A stretch of 39,164 bases of DNA, from positions 1 through 39,164 of the forward strand of contig JAIQZR010000196.1 of the NCBI GenBank assembly GCA_021777035.1. Reading direction: 5' to 3'. Position numbers and translations under genes: made by a program. The stretch's first letter is position 1. Each line of letters opens with the position of its first letter. Positions 33,501 to 39,164 of the stretch are shown here, one piece after another. Below the pieces are notes generated by a model. That model saw only the letters and a list, made by a program, of their open reading frames with translations, was not told the DNA's origin and did no database searches. The stretch is from Candidatus Scalindua sp. Its GTDB lineage: Bacteria; Planctomycetota; Brocadiia; Brocadiales; Scalinduaceae.

Positions 33501-35276
33501 TCCGGAAGGCAAATAATCAATCGGAGGAATAGTTACAATGATTCCCAAAAAAGTCACAATGATGAAAACAGAAATTATCAAAACTCTTCTAATCATGCTC
33601 CCGTTCAACCAATATACCAGGTTGTACAGATATTGGGAAAAGTTAGAGAGGTAATAGTAGACAGTCCTGAAAGGGTGAGTGATTCTCGTAAGCTTTCCTG
33701 GTGGGACAGTCATCGACTTTTCGATTTGTGTTTTTTTCTGCTTCACGTATTTTTTTACACCCACTTTCAAAAACAGCGCTGCGCCGCATGGCACTACTGT
33801 AATCGACACTATATAGCTTATTCCTACTGCGGCAATAATGGCTAATGCGATGTCCCGCATAAGCTGCCCTGATGTTTCTTGTATTAAAAGGATGGGAATA
33901 AAGACCAACAAGGTTGTCAGTGTAGACGCCAATACAGCGCCGCTGACCTCCGCTGCACCGTCCAGCGCCGCTTTGGTTTTAGATTTTCCCATTTCCATGT
34001 GCCGGAAAATGTTTTCCAGCACCACGATAGAGTTATCGACAACCATCCCAACGGCAAAAGCCATTCCCGCCAGGCTTATAACATTAATACTGCGGCCTAG
34101 AGCGACCATGATTACAATGGAACCAACTGTTGAAATTGGAATGGCGATGGCGATAATGCCGATAGATCGAAGAGACTTCAGGAAGGTGAGCAGGGCGATC
34201 ACGGCAAGTATTCCACCAAAAACAATACTACTCTTGACAAGATCAAATGCCTGATTGATGTAATCTGTTTGATCATAGACTTGAAAGAGTTCCAACCCGC
34301 CTTTAATTCCATGCAATTTTGCATAGCTATCCAGAATTCCGCCTTTGGTTTTAATCCTTTCTGCCTCTTCCTTCAGCTTTGCCATAACCTCCATTACGTT
34401 GGCGCCAGGCTCTTTCTGGAAATTCATTGCCAATACATTTTGCCCGTTTGATCGAACAAAATTTGTCTCCTCTTTGAGCGTTTCTGCTACAGTTGCAACA
34501 TCCCTCACGTAAACCGGTCCTGATTCATCCTGCCTTATTATCGTATCAAGAATCTGATCAGGCGAACTGAACCTGCCCAGAGCGCGAACACGGATATCTA
34601 ATTTGCTTTGTGCCATGGCGCCTGCTGAAAAGTTACGGTTTGTTGCCTGTATAGAGCGAATGAAGTCCGGAACGCTTATCCGGCGTTGAGCCGTCAGCAC
34701 CGGGTCAAAGTGAATCTGGGTTTCCCGTTCCCTTCCTCCCAGAACATTACTTTCTGAAAGCCCGGGCACTCTTTCGAGGATTGGCTTTACCCTGTCTTCG
34801 ACAAAATCTTTCAGGGCTTGTATATCAAAATCAGGGTCAGGGGTTCTAATCAGAAACCATGCGATGTAGTCATTACTTTCAGGATCTGTAGCATCAATAA
34901 CGGGTTCGTCAACATCCACCGGATAATCGGGAACCTCTCTTAATTTATCACTTACTTCGCGCAGAGCGACGTCTTTGTTAACGCCTGTTGCGAACTCCAA
35001 ACGAATTTGACCTTGTCCACGCTGACTGACACTGCTCATACTCCGCAAGTTTGACAATCCCTGGAGTTTTTCTTCCTGATCATCAATGATCTCCGATTCG
35101 ACCTCCTGAGGACTTGAATTCTCCCAGCGGGTAGTGACTGCAATGATGGTATCCTGTACTTCCGGAGTCATTTGAACAGGAACTCTTGTAATCGCAATAA
35201 TACCCGCAATAATTACCAGTATAATACAAACGGCTACAGTAATGGGTTGCTCAATCGCTTTTTTAATAAAATTCAT
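30501..35276 (-). CDS. Fused RND efflux pump and NodT/OprM-type outer-membrane lipoprotein channel
   Basis: One 1591-codon frame with two complete modules. Residues 1 to about 1115 are an AcrB-type (HAE) RND pump: N-terminal FIKKAIEQPITVAVCIILVI, VPVQMTPEVQD, the proton-relay stretch AFAVGMVVDNSIVVLENIF, and the second-half helices VLTIIGFVILAGVVVNNAILIV. After the last helix (IPILLGLVFELKDKLKS) comes a complete lipoprotein signal, GALLLIFVFSGC, with lipobox Cys at residue 1130. An OMF of about 460 residues follows, with family motifs AVGKNYIQP, WWASFEDPQLNELI, LPTALLRRRPDIRMAE and YTNGLTDFNNLL. There is no ATG, GTG or TTG between the modules. The start overlaps the MFP stop (ATGA). Topology allows signal peptidase II to cut at C1130 and release the channel. 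Substrate unknown. Confidence 0.93.
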   Translation of the reverse strand: MNFIKKAIEQPITVAVCIILVIIAGIIAITRVPVQMTPEVQDTIIAVTTRWENSSPQEVESEIIDDQEEKLQGLSNLRSMSSVSQRGQGQIRLEFATGVNKDVALREVSDKLREVPDYPVDVDEPVIDATDPESNDYIAWFLIRTPDPDFDIQALKDFVEDRVKPILERVPGLSESNVLGGRERETQIHFDPVLTAQRRISVPDFIRSIQATNRNFSAGAMAQSKLDIRVRALGRFSSPDQILDTIIRQDESGPVYVRDVATVAETLKEETNFVRSNGQNVLAMNFQKEPGANVMEVMAKLKEEAERIKTKGGILDSYAKLHGIKGGLELFQVYDQTDYINQAFDLVKSSIVFGGILAVIALLTFLKSLRSIGIIAIAIPISTVGSIVIMVALGRSINVISLAGMAFAVGMVVDNSIVVLENIFRHMEMGKSKTKAALDGAAEVSGAVLASTLTTLLVFIPILLIQETSGQLMRDIALAIIAAVGISYIVSITVVPCGAALFLKVGVKKYVKQKKTQIEKSMTVPPGKLTRITHPFRTVYYYLSNFSQYLYNLVYWLNGSMIRRVLIISVFIIVTFLGIIVTIPPIDYLPSGNRNLTFGLMIPPPGYNVAKLKELGKRVEKKIRPFWEANENPNDMDSHLYEVPSDTAPNSPLITPPPIKQYFLGGGRNGTTLFHGCISADPKRVVDLVSLFKASTTQGTLPGVYSFAFQSPLFRMGGSSGSAVKIDLVGSDLEDVSQSALALFGTLVQEYGSFAVRPDPVNFNVPAPELQIIPDLDRMTDLNLTVEDLGQTIQANSDGVLIGDYDLGGDIIDLKLISKDAIDQTTITNLGDAKMTTSDGVIMNLDTVSDFKWRRAPEQVKRVDRQRAVTLEFTPPKGMPLQKAINGINRKVAELKKSNAILPGVEIQLAGAASKLTEVKEALLGDGSAVGMLSSALFLAVMIVYLLMCILFQSWIYPFVIMFSVPLATFGGFLGLALVHYWSEVDRYMPVQNMDVLTIIGFVILAGVVVNNAILIVAQTLNFLQYDKKLEPRKAISMAVESRVRPIFMSMSTSVGGMLPLVLMPGSGSELYRGLGAVVVGGLFISTIFTLILIPILLGLVFELKDKLKSITRFQHATGALLLIFVFSGCAVGKNYIQPRAMVSENWQTRLERGLVSRPSDLKHWWASFEDPQLNELINQVISGNYDIKVAIARVREARARRGIASANLFPSIDAVGSYLRTLNTENTDTGVKNNSFFNNRKTLPIEIFSTGFDAAWELDIFGGVRRSVEAANAEVDAIHAELHDVMVTLLSELAVNYIELRNIQNRSRITSANVKTQEETLKLTKARFDSGLTDELDTAQAETNLGNTRAQIPVLEEQLNHALNRIAVLTGKQPGALNIQLTGIGLIPVPPKEVAIGLPTALLRRRPDIRMAERALAAETARIGVAESDLYPKFFLNGSFEFSASDVGDLLKSGSQIYNYGPSVSWRIFSSGQIRNNIKAQNEREKQAFYRFHNTVLSALEEVESAIISYSREMNRRYILQKTVKAAEKTVKLAKIQYTNGLTDFNNLLLAERSLFTVQDQLSISEARVSKNLISLYKALGGGWDLDQQG

Positions 35277-36490
35277 GTTTTATTCGCTTTTAAGATGGTT
35301 ACAGGTGACATGGGACGCAAACGTTCATTGCCTTCAACTACAATTAAATCTCCTTTTTTGAGATCGCTTGATTCTATGCACAGACCATCATCTATTGCAA
35401 AATGTACGCGCAGAGAAACGGGGACTGCGACAGAATTCCCATCGCTTCCCATGCCTATCTTGTACGCAAACTCGCCCCCAGAGTCCCTCATAACAGAGTC
35501 AGTGGGAATAATCAGGTAATCACCCTTTTCATTTGTTGGAATTGTGGTTGTTACGCTCATCCCCGAAGCAAAAAAATGGTTGTTTGGTTTCAGCACTGCT
35601 ATCAGAATATAACGCCTTGAACGAGGATCGACATCCGGAATGACTTTAATATCCTTCGATTCAATCTGAATATTCTGCTCTTTCAAATTGACAGTAATTG
35701 TTTTCAATGATTGAAGCCGTTGCATTGAAAAATTTTCAGACACCTCAAAGACGGCTTCAATAGCACCAGTTGATATCAGTGTAACGATGGGACCGCCTGG
35801 ATCAACCCATTCACCTGTTTCTGCGTGTTTTTTGATAATGTTTCCGTCAAAAGGCGCACGTATCACGGTATCATCCAGTCTGACCTTAAGGAGAGAAAGA
35901 TGTGCGCTGGCAAGTTCATAATCACTTTCCGCTGCCTTTTGTTCTGATTTTGCAACGGCAAGAACCATTCTTGCTCGCCGGATGGCTTCCTTACTGACTG
36001 CTCCTACAGCTAATTCCTGCGACTTAGTTCTCCGGTTTAATTCTTCCCGGTAGGTTGCAAGCTCGGCTTTTCGCTGTTCGATTACGGCTAGTTTTATCTG
36101 AACGTCATGGTCTGCCTGTTCAATCTCAAGCTTGAGCTTCCGGGAATCAAGCTCTGCCAATACATCACCCTTTTTTACTACCTGTCCTTCCCTTCTGTCA
36201 GCCTTAACAACAAGACCGGACTCCTGGCTCGCGACATCTGAGCGTTGGTAAGCGCGCAGGTTTCCGGTAACGGTACGGCGTATTTCAGCGCTCTTGAATT
36301 CAACCGGTTTGACTTTTACTTCAGAACCTTGACCCTGAGCGAATGTGATAGTTGCGAAAAAAGTTGTACAGGCTATCGCCAAAAGCATATTCGACACCTT
36401 GATAATTAAAGCTCTCTGCGTAAAGGCATCACTTTTGTTATCTTTGCGAAAACTTACATAACATAAAATGTATTGTATGAATTGTTTCAA
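35273..36490 (-). CDS. Periplasmic adaptor (HlyD/MFP family) of the RND pump
   Basis: A 405-residue membrane-fusion protein linking the RND pump to the outer-membrane channel. Seen: hydrophobic export segment NMLLAIACTTFFATITFAQG (about 34-53); a lipoyl-like half-motif GLVVKADRREGQVVKKGDVLAELDSRKL; a long helical hairpin (about 105-200) with SKEAIRRARMVLAVAKSEQKAAES; the second lipoyl half DTVIRAPFDGNIIKKHAETGEWV; then beta-barrel and membrane-proximal domains. Start: TTG at 36490, overlapping the tetR stop, has AAGGAG 8 nt upstream. ATG at 36388 would put the signal peptide at the N-terminus and is a fair alternative. It overlaps the RND gene by 4 nt, so tight coupling is expected. Confidence 0.93.
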   Translation of the reverse strand: MKQFIQYILCYVSFRKDNKSDAFTQRALIIKVSNMLLAIACTTFFATITFAQGQGSEVKVKPVEFKSAEIRRTVTGNLRAYQRSDVASQESGLVVKADRREGQVVKKGDVLAELDSRKLKLEIEQADHDVQIKLAVIEQRKAELATYREELNRRTKSQELAVGAVSKEAIRRARMVLAVAKSEQKAAESDYELASAHLSLLKVRLDDTVIRAPFDGNIIKKHAETGEWVDPGGPIVTLISTGAIEAVFEVSENFSMQRLQSLKTITVNLKEQNIQIESKDIKVIPDVDPRSRRYILIAVLKPNNHFFASGMSVTTTIPTNEKGDYLIIPTDSVMRDSGGEFAYKIGMGSDGNSVAVPVSLRVHFAIDDGLCIESSDLKKGDLIVVEGNERLRPMSPVTILKANKT

Positions 36491-37107
36491 CCTTTTACTC
36501 CTTCCATAAACAAGTTAAAGATATGGTCGGGGAGAAATTCAGTAATAGGTTTTTTCCTTTTCTCCGGTGAGATCAGTCTTATAAAGATGGGTTCATAGGT
36601 AAAATAGTAAAGGATCATACCTATCAAACTGAATGTTGAAAGCGTTGAGTCGTGCTCCCTGAAGGTTCCTTTCCGAACTCCCTCCTTGATTATGCTATGT
36701 ACAAGATCGAAATTTCTTGAAATATATTTCTTTACAATTATATCAATGTGTTTCGACTGGGATATCGTCTCTCTAAGGATAATCCGGTGAATGTCCTTAT
36801 GGTGATGAAGGAAGGTAATATATACCTTTATAACATCGTATATCTTCTCTTCCGGTTCTTTTCCTTGGCCGACCCCTTCCTTCAGGGACTGAGAAAAACT
36901 TTTGAAAGCATCATCAATTATATTCTGATGGAGTTCTTCCTTGGTATTGAAGTAATAATAGACCATTGCAACATTAATACCTGCCTTTCCGGCGATTTCC
37001 CTTACAGTAGTTAATTCAAACCCCTGTTTTGCAAACAGTACTTTGGCAGACCTGAGGATAACTTCCTTACTGTTTTTTTTGATCTCTTTACCTTTTTTAT
37101 CCGCCAC
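36487..37107 (-). CDS. TetR/AcrR-family repressor of the efflux operon
   Basis: A 206-residue regulator with an N-terminal helix-turn-helix (ILRSAKVLFAKQGFELTTVREIAGKAGINVAMVYYYFNTKEEL, about 18-62, shown by ATVREIA- and YYYF-type residues of the family) and a helical C-terminal ligand/dimer domain resembling the CerR/YbiH type (RETISQSKHIDIIVKKYI). GTG start with AAGGAG 7 nt upstream. It is first gene of a tetR-MFP-RND operon with 4-nt overlaps throughout, so it very probably represses its own operon through the dyad at 37168-37181, just downstream of the -10 box. Confidence 0.93.
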   Translation of the reverse strand: MADKKGKEIKKNSKEVILRSAKVLFAKQGFELTTVREIAGKAGINVAMVYYYFNTKEELHQNIIDDAFKSFSQSLKEGVGQGKEPEEKIYDVIKVYITFLHHHKDIHRIILRETISQSKHIDIIVKKYISRNFDLVHSIIKEGVRKGTFREHDSTLSTFSLIGMILYYFTYEPIFIRLISPEKRKKPITEFLPDHIFNLFMEGVKG

Positions 37108-37167
37108 CTTCTAACTCCTTGTACGTTTTTTTAATAAATCAGATTTAAATATTAATATTGCATTAAC

Positions 37168-37212
37168 TAAACGCTTGTTTAACTACTCTAGTCTTATTTT
37201 TTTCTCTGTCAA
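37168..37212 (-). promoter_or_regulatory. Promoter and TetR-type operator of the efflux operon
   Basis: Minus strand: TTGACA (37212-37207), a 16-nt spacer, TAGAGT (37190-37185), then a dyad TAAAC-N4-GTTTA (37168-37181) starting 3 nt after the -10 box. That position would block transcription when bound. A perfect -35 box supports the call. Confidence 0.6.
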
Positions 37213-37261
37213 GCAAGTTTTCCGGCATAATGAAGTATGCCAGTATATGGTATCGACTTTT

Positions 37262-38197
37262 TTAAAATGGTTTGCAATAATTACAAGGTAAATGACCTGC
37301 TTCGCTTGCTTTTTGTGGTGTGTCAAATCCTATTAAACTTTCTGAATCCTCCAGTTTTGAACAATTTGACCAATGAAACTGGTTATTGAATTTGCTTACA
37401 AATACACGGGTTGTGTAATCATTTACAACATTTTTCGAGTCTTCGTTAGTAGAGGTGCCCATGCGTTTTTGCATTTTTAATTTTGGCCGTCCTTCATTGT
37501 TTTCTCTTGGATTATCTATCGAAAGATCATAATTTATACCTTCAATATTAATACGAATTGAATGGGTGTCATTTGGAAAGAATAACACTCCGGTGATTTT
37601 ACTACCTGGTGATATAGTAATAGAAGCAGGGAGCCTCCTTGATTGGATTTCATTATTAACTGCAATAGTAGCCTTGTTCTTGTAATACCCATACCCTTTA
37701 TATCCACCAGTGGCGCCACCGGTAATCGCACCAGTTGCCGCGCCAGTAACAGGATTTCCCGTAACGGCGCCAATAGCGGAACCCAGGGCGGCGCCCACAG
37801 CACTGCCTCCCAAAGTTCCAAGCACAGATCCCTTCACGCTTTCGGCGAATGCAGTGGAATTGTCCATTAGTACTAATGCATCATGGTAAGGGTATGGCAT
37901 ATATTCTCTGTCACCAATGCCATGGAAATCAGCATAGTAGAATTGGTGTACCGTCGCATAGGTGTCGTGAGAACTGTTCTGTAGTGTTAATTGGACTGCT
38001 CTCAGGTTGGCTTTGGAGAAATCAAATGCCGAATACTTGGCATAGTCTTCGGCAAGCAAATAGAGAGAACCAACATTTGTTGCAACAGAAAGATTAGATA
38101 ACTCTCTAACAACAATCGGCTGGGGTATATACTTTTTTGCAGCTAAACAACAGATAGATAAAAGGCATATCAATATGGCAAATGTCTTTCCTGGCAT
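37262..38197 (-). CDS. Exported glycine-zipper protein with Ada-like cysteine tail
   Basis: A 311-residue protein. ATG at 38197 is chosen (GGAG 6 nt upstream, signal peptide at once: KTFAILICLLSICCLAA) over ATG at 38209. Middle: a glycine-zipper helix pair (GTLGGSAVGAALGSAIGAVT, then GAATGAITGGATGG; about residues 135-165) of the kind that inserts in or associates with membranes. C-terminal tail: FHWSNCSKL...FDTPQKASEAGHLPCNYCKP, matching the pattern H-x3-C ... A-x-x-A-G-x-x-P-C-x-x-C seen in Ada-like metal-binding modules attached to secreted proteins. Function unknown; possibly an envelope protein with zinc-binding end. It stands alone, with a 6-bp hairpin (37224-37241) after its stop. Confidence 0.7.
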   Translation of the reverse strand: MPGKTFAILICLLSICCLAAKKYIPQPIVVRELSNLSVATNVGSLYLLAEDYAKYSAFDFSKANLRAVQLTLQNSSHDTYATVHQFYYADFHGIGDREYMPYPYHDALVLMDNSTAFAESVKGSVLGTLGGSAVGAALGSAIGAVTGNPVTGAATGAITGGATGGYKGYGYYKNKATIAVNNEIQSRRLPASITISPGSKITGVLFFPNDTHSIRINIEGINYDLSIDNPRENNEGRPKLKMQKRMGTSTNEDSKNVVNDYTTRVFVSKFNNQFHWSNCSKLEDSESLIGFDTPQKASEAGHLPCNYCKPF

Positions 38198-38348
38198 ATA
38201 AAACTCCATTTGTCTAAACCCATGTTAAAATAAGCGTAATTCTTATGACTGTTTACTATGACGCTATACTCCGCCAGTTAGTTTTTGGCTTTAACAACTT
38301 ATTTGCGTTTGATATATAAAACGAAAACAACACTCTCCTTTTATCATT

Positions 38349-39164
38349 TTCGTGGTGTGATGTCAATATATACGATGCACTTAGCAGAACAGTAGATGTT
38401 ACCTACCCGGATAATCAGAAAGTCGATTATACATACGGCACGGGCGGTAATATCAAAAAGGTTAAGGACATTGCCAATAGCATCACTTACGCCGACCACA
38501 CAGGCTACAACGCCCTGGGGCAGGTCGGAGACATATCGTATGCAAACGGAGTTGACACTGCGTATACCTACGATTTGAACAACTACCGTTTGAAAACGAT
38601 TAAGACAGGTACCAACCTGGTAGACCACGCCTACTCATTTGACGACATAGGAAACATTGAAAACATAACTGACAATATTAACGGTACTAACTCACAGACC
38701 TTTACCTATGACGACCTTGACCGGCTTAAAACTGCGAATAGCGGAAGCTACGGGTCGCTGACATATGCGTACGATAAGATAGGTAACTTCACATCAAAAA
38801 GAGGGATTAACTACACCTATGGCGCCAGGCCGCACGCAGTGATATCAACAAGTGATGGTAATACATACATCTACGACGCCAACGGCAACATGACCTTAGG
38901 CGCCGGAAGGTCTATGACCTACAACTGCGACACAAACCGTCCTCTATTACAAAGGGGGGAAATACCGCCGTATTCTTCTATGACGGTTCCGGATCAAGGG
39001 TAAAGAAGTTGACAGGCAGTTCCACGACCATCTATATTGGAAAACTCTACGAAGAGACTGGCGGCGTCTCTACAAACTACATATTTGCCGGTAGCACAAG
39101 GATAGCATCAAGGACGACTGCGGACACATACTACTACCATCAAGACCACCTTGGAAGCAGTAGT
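38349..39164 (+). pseudogene. RHS/YD-repeat protein fragment, 5'-truncated and frameshifted, runs off window
   Basis: The translated region shows repeated YD motifs (YDALSRTVDVTYPDN, DYTYGTGGN, YDDLDRLKTA, YAYDKIGNF, YIYDANGNMT) of RHS/YD-repeat surface or toxin proteins. The frame opens with no start codon (homology begins near 38349, upstream stop near 38317). It runs to about 38945 and then continues in another frame (ITKGGNTAVFFYDGSGSRVKK, then LYEETGGVSTNYIFAGSTRIA, ending DHLGSSS at the window edge). The break lies between NRP and ITKGG, near CCTCTATTAC, so one or four bases appear lost. Composition is less AT-rich than its neighbours, fitting transfer. The RHS core ends at DHLGS-type motifs, so a variable toxin tip may follow beyond the window. 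Confidence 0.85.

Noticed and set aside
37224..37241. GGCATA-N6-TATGCC hairpin as terminator of the glycine-zipper gene
   Set aside because: On that gene's strand it is followed by purine-rich sequence, not a T-tract; mentioned only as a hairpin.

Overview
The window reads as AT-rich chromosomal DNA from a Gram-negative bacterium. The best guess is a planctomycete of the anammox group (Candidatus Scalindua/Brocadiales-like). This is inference, not proof. It rests on the futalosine menaquinone genes, two ammonium transporter (Amt) genes with their own PII proteins and a sensor kinase, c-type haem proteins, a hopanoid-type transporter pair, and overall gene style. No rRNA, intact tRNA, CRISPR array or complete insertion sequence was seen.

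Layout. (1) 79-4976, minus strand: rpoD and dnaG (macromolecular synthesis pair) with alr upstream. (2) 5139-8780, plus: a small membrane protein, then mqnA-mqnC (overlapping) and a cysteine-rich protein of unknown function. (3) 9050-13452, plus: an MlaC/HpnM-like periplasmic lipid carrier, an HpnN-like RND protein and MlaA. This is a likely lipid or hopanoid transport group, with striking palindromes in front of mlaA. (4) 13453-14478, minus: a Cache sensor protein with no output domain. (5) 14855-18751, plus: purD, an unknown protein, then speD and speE for aminopropyl polyamine synthesis. speE appears to start at CTG and has an altered active-site motif. (6) 19433-29818: an ammonium-sensing and nitrogen-control region. 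It holds an Amt with a kinase-linker-like coiled-coil tail, a large haem/PAS/GAF histidine kinase starting 3 nt later, an NtrC-type sigma-54 activator, a convincing sigma-54 promoter, two PII-family genes, a second Amt and a receiver-only response regulator. (7) 29954-30454: a lipoprotein with a C-terminal CxxCH haem site. (8) 30501-37107, minus: a tetR-MFP-RND efflux operon in which the RND pump is fused in frame to its outer-membrane lipoprotein channel. (9) 37262-39164: a glycine-zipper protein with an Ada-like cysteine tail, and a truncated, frameshifted RHS/YD-repeat fragment running off the window.

The most notable content is region 6. The Amt tail looks like the linker of an Amt-histidine kinase fusion that has been split into two adjacent genes. 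Both PII proteins have Trp where the modifiable T-loop Tyr normally sits. A near-identical dyad element lies upstream of the ntrC-like gene and, at enhancer distance, upstream of the sigma-54 promoter of the PII-PII-amt operon. Together these outline a self-contained ammonium sensing and response circuit. The RND-OMF fusion with a retained lipobox at the joint, and the CTG-start aminopropyltransferase, are the next most interesting items.
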